Positions 35,613-45,573 are shown, counted from the stretch's first letter. The stretch is DNA of 64,000 nucleotides from Fimbriimonas ginsengisoli Gsoil 348 (GCF_000724625.1 NZ_CP007139.1:992001-1056000); one strand, 5' to 3'. The notes: generated by a model from the letters alone, not told the origin. A program made the numbers and translations.

Positions 35613-36710
35613 CTAGGCGCCAGAGGTTCGCCGTTTCGACACGGCTTCCGAAATCGTCCGCACTCGTTGCGCTTGGCTCTTCGGGCAAACGAGAACCGCA
35701 TCCTTGGTTGCAACTACTACCAAGTCTCGCAATCCAAGTACGCCGACGGTGATTCCGGGTTCGTCGTTGATCACCACACAGTCTTCGCTGTCCTCCACCA
35801 CCGCATTCCCTTGGATGACGTTGCCACGCTCGTCGGAGGGCAACGTTCGCGCCATCGCATCCCACGCGCCGACGTCGTCCCAGGGGAAATCGGCTCGCAG
35901 CACGAACATCCGCTCGGCCCGCTCCATCACTGCGTAGTCGACCGATATATTGGGAAGCGACTCGAACTCGCGACGGGCGGCATCTCGATCGTTCGCCCGG
36001 AGCGCGCCGGCCATATTCAAGAGCGCGAGATGGGCGGCGGGCTGGGTTCGGATGAGCTCGGCCAGGAAAGTGGCGACGGTGAAGAAGAACATGCCGCTGT
36101 TCCACAAAAACCGGCCCGAGCTGAGAAACTCCTCGGCGGTTGCCTCGGACGGCTTTTCGCGGAAAGACTGCGCTCGCCGAGCGACCCGGCCATTCGAAGC
36201 AGCGGAAGAGGAGTGGTCTCCTTCCTCGATATATCCGTATCCGGTTTCCGGCCGAGTAGGTGGAACGCCGAGGGTGACGATTCCATCCTCCCTCTCCGCG
36301 ATATCCATCGCGGAGGCGAGACACTCGCGAAAGGTATCCGGGGAGCCGATCAGGTGGTCGGCGGTTAGAATCGCCACGGTCGCATCGCCAAGGTCTCGTG
36401 AAATGAGGTTGGCCACGATCCAACAGATCGCGCCCAGCGTGTTGCGCCTCGCCGGCTCGGATAAAACCAATGACTCCGGTGCCACTCCGCAATCGATGAT
36501 CGCCTCACGAAGGGGGGTGGAGGTGGCCACATAGGTACCGTCAACGCCGAAAAGCGGCTCGACGCGGCGCACCGCCTCCTCCAGCATCGTTACATTGGGA
36601 TCGGTGAGGCAGAGGAGCTGTTTGGGACGGCCGGGGCGGGAAAGCGGCCAGAACCGCTCGCCGGATCCTCCTGCCATAACGACTCCGACACGCGCTTTCT
36701 TAAGCTCCAC
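35613..36710 (-). CDS. Mannose-1-phosphate guanylyltransferase
   Basis: Makes GDP-mannose from mannose-1-phosphate and GTP; about 365 aa. The nucleotidyl-transferase signature [20 protein letters not shown] is at the N-terminus, followed by [30 protein letters not shown] and [11 protein letters not shown]. No phosphomannose isomerase domain is present. The GTG at 36710 is preferred because it leaves about 70 nt for divergent promoters. An ATG at 36782 would overlap the start codon of the UXS gene, and the frame is open to 36950. Confidence 0.9.
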   Translation of the reverse strand: MELKKARVGVVMAGGSGERFWPLSRPGRPKQLLCLTDPNVTMLEEAVRRVEPLFGVDGTYVATSTPLREAIIDCGVAPESLVLSEPARRNTLGAICWIVANLISRDLGDATVAILTADHLIGSPDTFRECLASAMDIAEREDGIVTLGVPPTRPETGYGYIEEGDHSSSAASNGRVARRAQSFREKPSEATAEEFLSSGRFLWNSGMFFFTVATFLAELIRTQPAAHLALLNMAGALRANDRDAARREFESLPNISVDYAVMERAERMFVLRADFPWDDVGAWDAMARTLPSDERGNVIQGNAVVEDSEDCVVINDEPGITVGVLGLRDLVVVATKDAVLVCPKSQAQRVRTISEAVSKRRTSGA

Positions 36711-36780
36711 AGCGGCTATCTTGGCATAACCATTCTCAAGTCGCAGGCCAAACGGGACCGGTTGTGCCTTAATCGTTGTC

Positions 36781-37737
36781 ATGCGAGCCGTTGTTACCGG
36801 GGGCGCCGGGTTTCTAGGGTCCCACCTCGTCGATCGTCTCCTGAAAGAGGGGTGGGACCACATCGTCGTGCTTGACAATTTGATCACGGGAAGCACCGAC
36901 AACATCGCGCACCTCGCCGGCGACGGGCGAGTCCGGTTCATCAAGCACAACGTCTCGGACTACATTTACGTGGATGGCCCCGTCGACTTCGTCTTCCACT
37001 TCGCCAGCCCCGCCAGCCCGGATGACTTTAAGAAACATCCGATCCCGGTCTTGAAAGTCGGGTCGCTGGGCACCCACAACGCGCTCGGCCTCGCGAAGGC
37101 GAAAGGGGCGAAGTTCATGCTCGCCTCGACCAGCGAGGTGTATGGCGATCCGCTTATTTCGCCGCAACCGGAAACTTACTGGGGGAACGTCAACCCGGTC
37201 GGCCCGCGGGCAGTGTACGACGAGGCGAAACGGTTTGCGGAAGCGATGACGATGGCGTACCGCCACTTCCACAACGTGGACACCCGCATCGTCCGTTTCT
37301 TCAACACGTACGGCCCCCGCATGCGCCTCGACGATGGGCGGGTGGTTCCGAACTTTGTAAAGCAGGCGCTCTTGGGCGAACCGATCACCGTATACGGGGA
37401 TGGAAGCCAGACCCGCTCTTTCGGTTATTACGAAGACACGATCGACGGCGTCTACCGATTGGCGTCAAGCGACTACCACGAGCCGGTGAATATCGGCACG
37501 GAAGAGGAGCGGACGATCCTGCAGTTCGCCAAAGAAGTGATCGCGGTGACCGGATCGAAGAGCGAAATCGTCCACGTTCCGGCCGCCCAAGACGACCCGA
37601 AACAGCGCCGTCCGGACCTAACCCGAGCTCGTACTATCCTTGGCTACGAATACAAGACTTCCCTAACGGACGGGTTGACTAAGACGGTCGAGTATTTCCA
37701 AGGCCGGCTGGGCGCCGAACGTGGCACTGGCTTCTAG
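36781..37737 (+). CDS. NAD-dependent epimerase/dehydratase, UDP-glucuronate decarboxylase-like
   Basis: Short-chain sugar-nucleotide enzyme, 318 aa. NAD site [16 protein letters not shown], catalytic YDEAK in [14 protein letters not shown], and FNTYGPRM are visible. [17 protein letters not shown] closely matches UXS enzymes that convert UDP-glucuronate to UDP-xylose. Divergent from the guanylyltransferase gene; both supply precursors for surface glycans. The last residues (GTGF) and the stop codon lie inside a palindromic repeat, so its C-terminus has been shaped by the repeat. Confidence 0.88.
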   Translation: MRAVVTGGAGFLGSHLVDRLLKEGWDHIVVLDNLITGSTDNIAHLAGDGRVRFIKHNVSDYIYVDGPVDFVFHFASPASPDDFKKHPIPVLKVGSLGTHNALGLAKAKGAKFMLASTSEVYGDPLISPQPETYWGNVNPVGPRAVYDEAKRFAEAMTMAYRHFHNVDTRIVRFFNTYGPRMRLDDGRVVPNFVKQALLGEPITVYGDGSQTRSFGYYEDTIDGVYRLASSDYHEPVNIGTEEERTILQFAKEVIAVTGSKSEIVHVPAAQDDPKQRRPDLTRARTILGYEYKTSLTDGLTKTVEYFQGRLGAERGTGF

Positions 37738-37824
37738 CCAGTGGGTTCCAAGGGCAGGATGCCCTTGGTCCATTTACACGACCAGGATGGTCGTGATACA
37801 CACGGGCTGGAAGCGCCGTGCCAC
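37721..37824. repeat. Three-hairpin palindromic element with GTGGCAC/GTGCCAC ends
   Basis: The outer arms GTGGCAC (37721-37727) and GTGCCAC (37818-37824) enclose three perfect hairpins: 37725-37732/37736-37743, 37748-37755/37761-37768 and 37777-37783/37789-37795. The last two have the identical loop AGGAT. The first hairpin contains the stop codon of the UXS gene. The element sits between convergent genes and may also end transcription. Confidence 0.85.
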
Positions 37825-37827
37825 TGC

Positions 37828-38742
37828 TTAGAAAAGGTCGTCGATCGACAGGTATCGTTCGCCGGTGTCGTAAGAGAAGGTTAGGATTCGGGCGGGTTGG
37901 CCGTTGAGCTCGGCGATCTTTCGGTCGACGGCGGCGAGGGCGGCGCCGGAGGAGATTCCGACGAGGAGACCCTCCTCTTTCGCGGCGCGGCGCGTGAAGT
38001 GGAACGCCTCTTCCTCGGAGATGCCGATTACCCCATCGAGCGCATCCGTGTGCAGGTTGCCCGGAATGAAGCCGGCCCCAAGACCTTGCAAGCGGTGGGG
38101 CGACGGGGCTCCGCCCGCGATGACGGGCGACTTATCCGGTTCGACGGCGATCACTTTGAGCTGCGGCCATCGCGGCTTGAGCACCTCGGCGCAAGCCGTG
38201 ATATGCCCGCCCGTTCCGACTCCCGTGATGATATAGTCGAGCCCTTCGGGGAAATCGGCGAATATCTCCTCGGCGGTGGTGCGCTTGTGGACCTCGATAT
38301 TCGCCTCGTTGTCGAACTGGCCCGGAATCCAAGCCTTCGGCAGTTCGGCAGCCAACTGGTTCGCACGCTCGATCGCCCCCTTCATCCCCTTCTCTCGAGG
38401 GGTCAAATCGAGCTTCGCGCCGTAAGCGGCCATCAGGCGGCGGCGCTCGATCGACATCGATTCCGGCATGACGAGCACGAGCTGGTACCCCTTGACCGCC
38501 GCCACGAGCGCAAGACCGATGCCGGTGTTGCCGGAAGTCGGCTCCACCAAGACCGTGTCCTTGTCGATGATCCCTCTCCGCTCGGCATCCTCGATCATCG
38601 CGAGGCCGATCCGGTCCTTGATGCTGCCGCCCGGGTTTGCCCGTTCGAGCTTCGTCCAAACCTCGGCGCGATCGCCGAAGAGCCGGTTGATCCGGAGGTG
38701 AGGAGAGTTGCCGATGCCTTCGAGGATGGAATTGAGTTTCAA
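37828..38742 (-). CDS. cysK: Cysteine synthase (O-acetylserine sulfhydrylase)
   Basis: PLP enzyme making cysteine from O-acetylserine and sulfide; 304 aa. The PLP Lys is in [17 protein letters not shown], the substrate loop is [16 protein letters not shown], and the phosphate-binding loop is [10 protein letters not shown]. It is last in the minus-strand sulfur cluster, 11 nt after cysE, and uses its product directly. Confidence 0.95.
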   Translation of the reverse strand: MKLNSILEGIGNSPHLRINRLFGDRAEVWTKLERANPGGSIKDRIGLAMIEDAERRGIIDKDTVLVEPTSGNTGIGLALVAAVKGYQLVLVMPESMSIERRRLMAAYGAKLDLTPREKGMKGAIERANQLAAELPKAWIPGQFDNEANIEVHKRTTAEEIFADFPEGLDYIITGVGTGGHITACAEVLKPRWPQLKVIAVEPDKSPVIAGGAPSPHRLQGLGAGFIPGNLHTDALDGVIGISEEEAFHFTRRAAKEEGLLVGISSGAALAAVDRKIAELNGQPARILTFSYDTGERYLSIDDLF

Positions 38743-38753
38743 GTTGGATTCAC

Positions 38754-39599
38754 CTAGATCGAAAATTCTGCGATGGAAGACTGAGAGACCTCGGCGGCTT
38801 TGCTTCGAACCGTGTTCCGGATCGCGACCACTGAGTTCGGAGGCACCCCCTCGGTAACCCAGACGTTGCCACCGATGATGCTTCGAGAGCCAATGACGAT
38901 GTCGCCGAGGATGGTCGCATGGGCGTAAATCACCACATCGTCCTCAATGGTCGGGTGCCTTTTCGTGCCCGCCAGCCGCTTGTGAACCTGGTGGGCGCCG
39001 AGGGTGACGCCTTGATACAGCTTCACGCGATCGCCGATCACCGCCGATTCGCCGACGACGATCCCGGTTCCATGGTCGATAAAGAACGAACGGCCGATTT
39101 GTGCCGCCGGGTGGATATCGATGCCGCAACGGGTGTGCGCCTGCTCGGAAACCATGCGGGGAAGCAGCGGAACTCCCAAGCGATGGAGCGAGTTCGCAAG
39201 ACGGTAGATCGCGGTTGCGTAGAAGCCGGGGTAGGAGAAGATGACTTGGTCGATGCTCTCCGCCGCCGGGTCGTTCTCGAAAAGCGCCTGGGCGTCGGCG
39301 TGGAGCGCATCGTAAATCTCTTCGAGCCCCTCGACAAACGCTGAAGCCACGCTTGCCGACCTCAACGTCGGATGGTTCAGGGCGCCGACCGTCTCCTCCA
39401 CGCATCCCCGCAGATTTTCGATCGACGCGTCGAGCGCGTGGGCGTCCGTGAGATCCTGCTGGGCGAAATGCGGAAAAAGGATTCCCAGCGAAGCCTCGGT
39501 GAACCGCTCGGGCCACGTGCGAAACGCGGTTGGGAACGGATGGTCCGCCCGCTCTCGAGCGAGACGGGAGGCGAAGGCAGTGGTGGTTTGGTCGGTCAA
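38754..39599 (-). CDS. cysE: Serine O-acetyltransferase (EpsC type)
   Basis: Acetylates serine with acetyl-CoA; 281 aa. An N-terminal helical region (about 1-140) precedes left-handed beta-helix hexapeptide repeats (about 150-260). [25 protein letters not shown] holds the catalytic His/Asp. Length and helical domain match the EpsC/SrpH class. It lacks the C-terminal Ile tail context typical of E. coli CysE, although it ends in FSI, which could insert into the CysK active site to form a cysteine synthase complex; this is inference. Confidence 0.93.
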   Translation of the reverse strand: MTDQTTTAFASRLARERADHPFPTAFRTWPERFTEASLGILFPHFAQQDLTDAHALDASIENLRGCVEETVGALNHPTLRSASVASAFVEGLEEIYDALHADAQALFENDPAAESIDQVIFSYPGFYATAIYRLANSLHRLGVPLLPRMVSEQAHTRCGIDIHPAAQIGRSFFIDHGTGIVVGESAVIGDRVKLYQGVTLGAHQVHKRLAGTKRHPTIEDDVVIYAHATILGDIVIGSRSIIGGNVWVTEGVPPNSVVAIRNTVRSKAAEVSQSSIAEFSI

Positions 39600-39655
39600 T
39601 CGAACACCATATCCGTAATTTTGTAGCTATCGGTTGGGCGGATCTCCACCCCCAA

Positions 39656-39709
39656 CCCCCTCCTCATCGCCTCGGTTGGGGCGGACTAAGCCGTGCGACG
39701 AGGAGGGGG
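39656..39709. repeat. C/G-rich palindromic repeat between ferredoxin and cysE
   Basis: A perfect 10-bp inverted repeat CCCCCTCCTC (39656-39665) and GAGGAGGGGG (39700-39709) with a 34-nt centre. It is of the same compositional type as those at 7104 and 16097. Confidence 0.6.
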
Positions 39710-39732
39710 CTCCGGAGGGGATCATTCGTGCG

Positions 39733-39981
39733 CTAACCTCCCCCTAAACGGCGTCCCTCTACGGCGTTTAGCTCAATGAACGACTTCCAATTCTCAGGGA
39801 CATCGGTGTCGACGAAGATCGCGTTCACGGGGCACTCCGGCTCGCATAGACCGCAATCGATGCACTCGTCGGGATTGATAAAGACCTGATCTTCGGCCTC
39901 GTAGATGCAGTCCACGGGGCAGACGGTCATGCAGGACTTGTCCTTCACTCCAATACACGGTTCGACAACGACGTAGGGCAT
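39733..39981 (-). CDS. Seven-iron ferredoxin (3Fe-4S/4Fe-4S)
   Basis: Electron carrier of 82 aa. Cys9, Cys17 and Cys50 fit a [3Fe-4S] cluster, and Cys21, Cys40, Cys43 and Cys46 fit a [4Fe-4S] cluster, as in FdxA-type proteins. It starts 4 nt after the siroheme synthase stop and lies in the sulfur operon, so it is a good candidate to feed electrons to the sulfite reductase two genes upstream. That partnership is inference from context. Confidence 0.93.
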   Translation of the reverse strand: MPYVVVEPCIGVKDKSCMTVCPVDCIYEAEDQVFINPDECIDCGLCEPECPVNAIFVDTDVPENWKSFIELNAVEGRRLGGG

Positions 39982-39985
39982 GTTC

Positions 39986-41422
39986 TTATTTATGTGCGAG
40001 AGCGGGTGTTAAGGTCGAGCGAACGGTTGCGTCCAGAGTCTCTCGAACTCGAACGACCTCGCCGACGACGATGACGGCGGGGGAGACGATTCCCTCCGCT
40101 CGTCGGACGATATTGTTCAGCGTTCCCATGGCCACGACCTGATCGGCGTGAGTCGCTTTCGACACGACGGCGACCGGTGTTTCCGGGCTCCGCCCGGCGG
40201 ATACCAGCCGCTCGGCGATGGTCGCAAGCCGCTCCACCCCCATTAGGAATACGGCGGTGGGCATCCGCGCGGCGGCATCCCACGGGACCTCGTCGCGTCC
40301 TTCCGCCTCGTGGCCGGCGAACACGGCAAACGCGGTGGAGACGCCGCGATGAGTGACCGGTATATTCGCCGCCGCCGGTCCGGCGATCGCGGAGCTGACG
40401 CCCGGGATCACTTCGAATTCGATGCCGGCCTCGTTGAGGGCGAGAATCTCTTCCCCGCCCCGGCCGAATACGAACGGATCGCCCCCTTTCAGCCGGACGA
40501 CCGTCCGGCCGGCGCGGGCGTGCGAGACGAGCAGGTCGTTGATCGACCGCTGCCGCCCGCGCCCTTGATGACCGACTTCTTTCCCAACGTAGATTTGCTC
40601 CGCTTTCGCGGGAGCGTGTTTGAGTAGATCGGGGTGCACCAGCCGGTCGTACAGGACGACATCGGCGCGCTGGAGGGCGCGTAGTCCGCGCAGGGTAATG
40701 AGCTCGGGATCGCCCGGGCCGGCCCCCACGATGTACACCTTCGCCGGTGTGAAGGAGAAGTCGCCCGGGGCATGCTCCACCGCGCGGTCGAGCATGCGCT
40801 GAAACGCCGCGTCCGCTTCTGCCTTATCTCGTGTTAAGAGGCCGGGGATCTCAGAGTCCAGCACTCTTTCCCAAAACGCTTGGCGAACCTTGTAACCGGG
40901 AAGCCGCCGCTTCACCTCGGCCCTTCGATCGCCCAAGAACTCCGCGAGCTCGCCCAAGTCCTCGGTTAGGATTTCGCTGACGATCCGATTTCGTACCCGT
41001 TGCGCCAGCGCCGGGCTGCAACCGGCCGAAGAGACGGCCACTTGCATTGGCCCCTGCCTCGTGAGGGCGGCCATGATGAAGTTGCAGTTAGCCGGGTCGT
41101 CGACCGAGTTGGTAAGCCTCTGGCGATCGTTTCCGCAACGATAGACCCACTCGTTGAGATCGGGATCGTCGGTAGCGGCGATCACCATGTAGGCCGGCTC
41201 GATATCGTCCGGATGGAACGTCCGAGATTCCCAAACCAACTTTCCTTCCCGATGCCAACTACGAATCTCTTCGCGCGCCTCCGGAGAAATCACCGTAATG
41301 CGGGCCCCGGACGCAGGCAGGAGCGAGTTCAGCTTTTCGAGCGCGATCGACCCGCCCCCAACGATCAGAACTTGGCGATCGTTGAGGTCGAGGTAGACCG
41401 GGTGGTATTGAGTGTAAGGCAC
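39986..41422 (-). CDS. cysG: Siroheme synthase (precorrin-2 dehydrogenase/ferrochelatase fused to SUMT)
   Basis: Makes siroheme, the cofactor of sulfite reductase, from uroporphyrinogen III; 478 aa. Residues about 1-210 are the CysG N-terminal dehydrogenase/chelatase (RQVLIVGGGSIALEKLNSLL). About 225-470 are the SAM-dependent methyltransferase (VYIVGAGPGDPELITLRG, LKGGDPFVFGRGGEE). The start is GTG at 41422, 2 nt after the sulfite reductase stop with a GGAAG site; the longer open frame is shadow. It draws on the HemA-D products made by the heme operon. Confidence 0.94.
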   Translation of the reverse strand: MPYTQYHPVYLDLNDRQVLIVGGGSIALEKLNSLLPASGARITVISPEAREEIRSWHREGKLVWESRTFHPDDIEPAYMVIAATDDPDLNEWVYRCGNDRQRLTNSVDDPANCNFIMAALTRQGPMQVAVSSAGCSPALAQRVRNRIVSEILTEDLGELAEFLGDRRAEVKRRLPGYKVRQAFWERVLDSEIPGLLTRDKAEADAAFQRMLDRAVEHAPGDFSFTPAKVYIVGAGPGDPELITLRGLRALQRADVVLYDRLVHPDLLKHAPAKAEQIYVGKEVGHQGRGRQRSINDLLVSHARAGRTVVRLKGGDPFVFGRGGEEILALNEAGIEFEVIPGVSSAIAGPAAANIPVTHRGVSTAFAVFAGHEAEGRDEVPWDAAARMPTAVFLMGVERLATIAERLVSAGRSPETPVAVVSKATHADQVVAMGTLNNIVRRAEGIVSPAVIVVGEVVRVRETLDATVRSTLTPALAHK

Positions 41423-41424
41423 GG

Positions 41425-43047
41425 TCAGACTTCCACGGGAATTCCCGCCGGAACGGGAGTGGGCACACCCTCGGCGAAGGTGACGCGCATGAGGGTCGCC
41501 AGCTCGTCGTCGGAGTGGCGGTCGACGAAGTCGGCGAAGTCGTCCTCGTCTTCCCGCTGCTCCACATAGCCGTTCAGAAGGTTGGCGATCGCGTGTTTCA
41601 CCTCGGTCGCGGGCACCTTGCGCCGGATAGGACGGACGAACTTGGAGTCGGCCCCAAGACGCCCACCGAGTGAGATGTCGTAGCCATCCACCGGCGGCTT
41701 TCCCGGCCCTTGCTTGACAAGGCACCCTTGGAGGCCGATGTCGCCGATGTGGTGCTGCCCGCAGGAGTTGGGGCAGCCGTTCAAGTTGATCCGAATCGGC
41801 TCGTTAATCGCCACCGCCCCTTCGACGTGCTCGACGATCTCGACGATCAGCCGCTTCGTTTCGGTGAGGGCGAGATTGCAGAACTCGTTGCCGGTGCAGG
41901 CGACGGCCGCTCGGCGGATTGGGGAAACGTTCACTTGCAGGCCGGCCGCCTCCAGCGCTTTGGCCGCTGCCTCCACGCGGGCGTTCGGAATGTCCGGGAA
42001 GATCAGGTTTTGCTGGTTCGTCGTGCGGATATTTCCTCCGCCGAACTCGTCAGCGATCCTCGCCGCTTCGTACACCTGAGAGTCGTTCAGCCGTCCGCTG
42101 AGAACGGTTGCGCCGATCCAGGAAAGCCCTTCCTGCTTCTGGGCGTGGATCCCTACATGGTCTCGGAAGTTCTTCCGAGGCTCGGGCCAGTCGTCGGCGA
42201 AATCGGGCCGCCAATCCAGACGAGAGCGAACCTCCTCCTCGAACCGCTCGATCCCCCATTCGTTCACCAGAAACTTCAGCCGGGCGGCCTTCCGGTTTTC
42301 GCGGTTGCCGTGGTCCCGGAAGATCGTGACGATCGCGTGAAAGACGCTCGGCAGCCGATCTTTCGGCACGAACATGTTCAATCTCTTCGCGAAGAACGGA
42401 CGGGCCGATAATCCGCCGCCGACCCGGATCTGGAATCCCTCCTCGACTTCGCCGTTGGCCCGAATCCGGCGTACGGCGGTGGCGCCGATGTCGTTGATCT
42501 CGGGCTGAGAGCAGTGCTGGCCGCAGCCGGCGACCGTCGTCTTGAACTTGCGAGGCAGGTCCGAATACTCGCGATTGTCGAGAAACATTTGGTGGATAAT
42601 CTCGGCCTCGGGGCGGGCATCGAAGACCTCGTTCGGATCGATTCCGGCGACCGGGCATCCGGTTACGTTACGTGGGATGTCGCCGCAGGCGCCGGAGGCG
42701 CTGATCCCGACCTGCGCAAACCGGTTGAGGATGTCCGGAACGTCTTGGATCGTCAGCCAGTGGAATTGGAAGTTCTGGCGCGTCGTGATATCCGTGATCC
42801 CACGGGCATAGAGTCGGGTGACGTCGGCCACGGTCCGAAGCTGTTCGGTCGACAGGTCGCCGCTCGGCACCTTGATGCGCAGCATGAAGTGTCCATCGTT
42901 CGGCTTCTGCTGGTACAGCCCGTACCACCGCATCCGAAGGAAATCGTCCGGATCGATGCTCTCGAACCCGGACTTAGAGTAGCGGACCAAATCCTCCCAC
43001 ACGTCGAGGGGGTTCTTTTCCTGCTTGATTCGTTCGTTCTCGTTCAC
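41425..43047 (-). CDS. Assimilatory ferredoxin-dependent sulfite reductase
   Basis: Reduces sulfite to sulfide with six electrons; 540 aa. Two half repeats each have a ferredoxin-like and a siroheme-binding part. The [4Fe-4S]-siroheme ligands are in AVACTGNEFCNLALTETK (C-x5-C) and NLNGCPNSCGQHHIGDIG (C-x3-C). Nitrite reductases share this fold, but neighbours cysH, cysG and the seven-iron ferredoxin favour sulfite. The start is GTG at 43047 with AGGA 8 nt upstream; the frame is open to 43425 but overlaps cysH. Confidence 0.9.
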   Translation of the reverse strand: MNENERIKQEKNPLDVWEDLVRYSKSGFESIDPDDFLRMRWYGLYQQKPNDGHFMLRIKVPSGDLSTEQLRTVADVTRLYARGITDITTRQNFQFHWLTIQDVPDILNRFAQVGISASGACGDIPRNVTGCPVAGIDPNEVFDARPEAEIIHQMFLDNREYSDLPRKFKTTVAGCGQHCSQPEINDIGATAVRRIRANGEVEEGFQIRVGGGLSARPFFAKRLNMFVPKDRLPSVFHAIVTIFRDHGNRENRKAARLKFLVNEWGIERFEEEVRSRLDWRPDFADDWPEPRKNFRDHVGIHAQKQEGLSWIGATVLSGRLNDSQVYEAARIADEFGGGNIRTTNQQNLIFPDIPNARVEAAAKALEAAGLQVNVSPIRRAAVACTGNEFCNLALTETKRLIVEIVEHVEGAVAINEPIRINLNGCPNSCGQHHIGDIGLQGCLVKQGPGKPPVDGYDISLGGRLGADSKFVRPIRRKVPATEVKHAIANLLNGYVEQREDEDDFADFVDRHSDDELATLMRVTFAEGVPTPVPAGIPVEV

Positions 43048-43064
43048 GCGTTGTTGTTCCTGGC

Positions 43065-43781
43065 CTAGCGCTTTACGTGCAGGCCGCACTCCTTGTGCTC
43101 GGCGGCTTCCCACCACCAGCGTCCGGCGCGGACATCCTCGCCGGGAGCGATGGCGCGGGTGCACGGCGCGCACCCGATGCTGGGAAAGCCACGGTCGTGG
43201 AGGGCGTTGTAAGGAACATCGTTGGCCCGGATGTACGCCCAGACTTGCTCCTCGCTCCAATCGGCGAGGGGGTTGAGTTTGAAGATCCCGCCATGGGTGG
43301 CGTCGATTTCGACCTTGGGCAGAGTGGCCCTGGTAACCGCCTGCGCGCGGCGAAGTCCGGTGATCCATGCTTGCCGGCCACTGAGGGCGCGGCGAAGCGG
43401 TTCCACCTTTCGGATCTCGCAGCAAAGCTTGCGGTCGTCGATGGATCGGTAGAAACTGTTCGGCCCGCGGTTTCGGAGCAGGTTTTGGATCTCCTCCGTT
43501 TGCGGGCTGTACGTCTCGAACTCGATCCCATATCGCTCACGGCTCCGCTCCATGACGTCGTAGGTCTCTTGATGAAGCCGCCCGGTGTCGAGCACGAAGA
43601 TTGGAATCGCGGGCGCCACCTTTGCGATCAGGTCGATGAGCACCACGTCCTCCGCGCCGAAGCTGGAGGCGAAGGCGACGCCGGCGCCGAACCGCTCCCC
43701 AGCCCAACGCAGGATCTCCTCGGCCGAGGCGTCATTGAGCCGCGACTGGAGTTCTTCGAGCTGGGAGGTGGGAGCGATCAT
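43065..43781 (-). CDS. cysH: Adenylyl-sulfate (APS) reductase, CysH family
   Basis: Reduces activated sulfate to sulfite with thioredoxin; 238 aa. The pair RKLCCEIRK and the later GCAPCTRA give the four cysteines of a [4Fe-4S] cluster, which marks APS rather than PAPS specificity. The C-terminal catalytic Cys is in KECGLHVKR. The N-terminal SSFGAEDVVLIDL is the PP-loop region. First gene of the minus-strand sulfur operon; 17 nt before the sulfite reductase start. Confidence 0.93.
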   Translation of the reverse strand: MIAPTSQLEELQSRLNDASAEEILRWAGERFGAGVAFASSFGAEDVVLIDLIAKVAPAIPIFVLDTGRLHQETYDVMERSRERYGIEFETYSPQTEEIQNLLRNRGPNSFYRSIDDRKLCCEIRKVEPLRRALSGRQAWITGLRRAQAVTRATLPKVEIDATHGGIFKLNPLADWSEEQVWAYIRANDVPYNALHDRGFPSIGCAPCTRAIAPGEDVRAGRWWWEAAEHKECGLHVKR

Positions 43782-44050
43782 TGCCTTACCACACTAGAAT
43801 GGCCTCCCTTACCGGCAATAGAGCCTATTGTCTATCGATCCGGTAGAGAATTCCTTTACAACAACGGCCCGTCCAAGTTACAGCCGAAGAATCGAAGAGG
43901 AGTGCGCGGAATAAGAGGCCCTCCTGAGAAGGAACGGAGCGCCAACCACCTTGTTAAGCGGGAATGTTTTGAGCCCCTTTCGTCATATGTTTTCGGTTGT
44001 ATTCAATGAATGGCCGTTACAATGTCGGTGGAAATCCGGACGGAGCAGAG

Positions 44051-45556
44051 ATGAAGGAGAAGCGTGCCTGGAGCAAGCCCGAACCGGAAAGCCGGCTTTC
44101 AGTGAACTCGTTTCGCGGAATTCTGCTCACGGTTTGTGCCGTCCTCCTGATGGAGCCCTTCTTTCCGAATCGCTCCATTGGCGATCCGGGGCTCTTCCTC
44201 TGGATTGCGAACCTGCTCACCGTCTACTTGTTTGGGACAATCCCGGGCTTGATTAGCGCCGCTCTTCTGTGCGCGTACATCGCGATAGGGCCTCTCATTC
44301 CGGGGTCCGCCTTCGAACACACGCCTAAAAACGAGCTCCGCATCGTTGGGTCGGCGATCATTTTCGGGACTTCCTCGCTGCTCGTCGGCCTCGTTCGCGC
44401 GAAAATCCAGAAAGAAGCTCGACGGGCCTCGAACGCCAGCCGGGAGGCGGAAATGGAGGCGGATCTCCGCCACCGTGCGGAACTTCACCTCCGCGACAGC
44501 GAGACGTTGCGGCGATTGGTCGTCGAGTCTTCGATGGACGCCATCGCCGCTTGCGACAAGGACGGGCACATCATCTTGTGGAACCGCCACGCAGAGGAAA
44601 TGTTCGGTTGGAGCGCCGCCGAAGCGATGGGGCGCCCGATTCAAGAACAGGTCGACGTCGCCTGGACCGATGGTCCCTCGCTTCCGTTCGCCCACCGCCT
44701 CGAGTCCCGAGGATGCGCAAGAGGGGAGCGCGGTTTCGACGTCGAGCTCTACGTCGTCCCACACGAGAGTCCGGAGGGGCGCATCTTCATGTTCTTCATC
44801 CGCGACATCTCGGAACGGAAAGCCGCCGAGGCGGCGATCCAAACCCTTAACGCGAGCTTGGAAGAGCGCGTTGCCGAACGAACCGCGGAGCTGACCGCCA
44901 AGAACGAAGAATTGGAGGGATTCTCTTTCGCCATCTCTCACGACATGCGCTCTCCGCTCCGGTCGATCGTAGCCAACGCCCGCTTCGTGCTCGAAGACGA
45001 ACGTGACAGGGTGAGCGCGGATGGCCGGCTCTCCCTCGAGAGACTCGCGGGCTCCGCCATGCAGATGAGCTTGATGGTCGACGATCTATTGCGCTACGCC
45101 CGCCTGGGAAACCAGGCCGTGCGCATCGAGCCGATCGCCCTTTCGGAGATCGCCGCCTCGGCCCGGTCGGAGGTCCTTGTCTCTTATCCGCAGGCAACCA
45201 TCGAGATTGAACCATCGCTGGAGGCGATGGGGGATTCGATGCTGATGTCGATGGTTCTCGTGAACCTCTTCGATAACGCCTGCAAATATTCGCGAGCCGG
45301 CGAACCAGCCAGGGTGACTTTCGGAAAGATCGAACAGGGCGGCGAGCCGGTCTTCTTCGTTCGCGACAACGGCATCGGCTTCAACATGGCCCACGCGGAC
45401 AAGCTCTTCCGCCCCTTCGAACGGCTCCATTCCGAGTCCGAATATCCCGGCACCGGCTTCGGCCTCGCCAACGTCCGCCGCTCCATCGCCCGCCAACGCG
45501 GCCGGGTCTGGGTCGACTCCACCCCGGGTCAAGGCACGACGTTTTCTTCACCTTAG
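44051..45556 (+). CDS. PAS-domain sensor histidine kinase
   Basis: Membrane sensor kinase of 501 aa. The N-terminal region has three to four membrane helices (about 18-125). A PAS domain follows at about 150-275 (SMDAIAACDKDGHIILWNRHAEEM), then a coiled coil, the HisKA box with phospho-His in FAISHDMRSPLRSI, and an ATPase domain with NLFDNACKYS, DNGIGF and GTGFGLANV. The ATG at 44051 with GGAG 5 nt upstream is preferred over in-frame upstream starts (43997). No response regulator is adjacent. The HisKA form resembles kinases that signal to Rcp1-like regulators, such as the one at 981. Confidence 0.9.
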   Translation: MKEKRAWSKPEPESRLSVNSFRGILLTVCAVLLMEPFFPNRSIGDPGLFLWIANLLTVYLFGTIPGLISAALLCAYIAIGPLIPGSAFEHTPKNELRIVGSAIIFGTSSLLVGLVRAKIQKEARRASNASREAEMEADLRHRAELHLRDSETLRRLVVESSMDAIAACDKDGHIILWNRHAEEMFGWSAAEAMGRPIQEQVDVAWTDGPSLPFAHRLESRGCARGERGFDVELYVVPHESPEGRIFMFFIRDISERKAAEAAIQTLNASLEERVAERTAELTAKNEELEGFSFAISHDMRSPLRSIVANARFVLEDERDRVSADGRLSLERLAGSAMQMSLMVDDLLRYARLGNQAVRIEPIALSEIAASARSEVLVSYPQATIEIEPSLEAMGDSMLMSMVLVNLFDNACKYSRAGEPARVTFGKIEQGGEPVFFVRDNGIGFNMAHADKLFRPFERLHSESEYPGTGFGLANVRRSIARQRGRVWVDSTPGQGTTFSSP

Positions 45557-45573
45557 GCGAGTCGACCCCTTCC

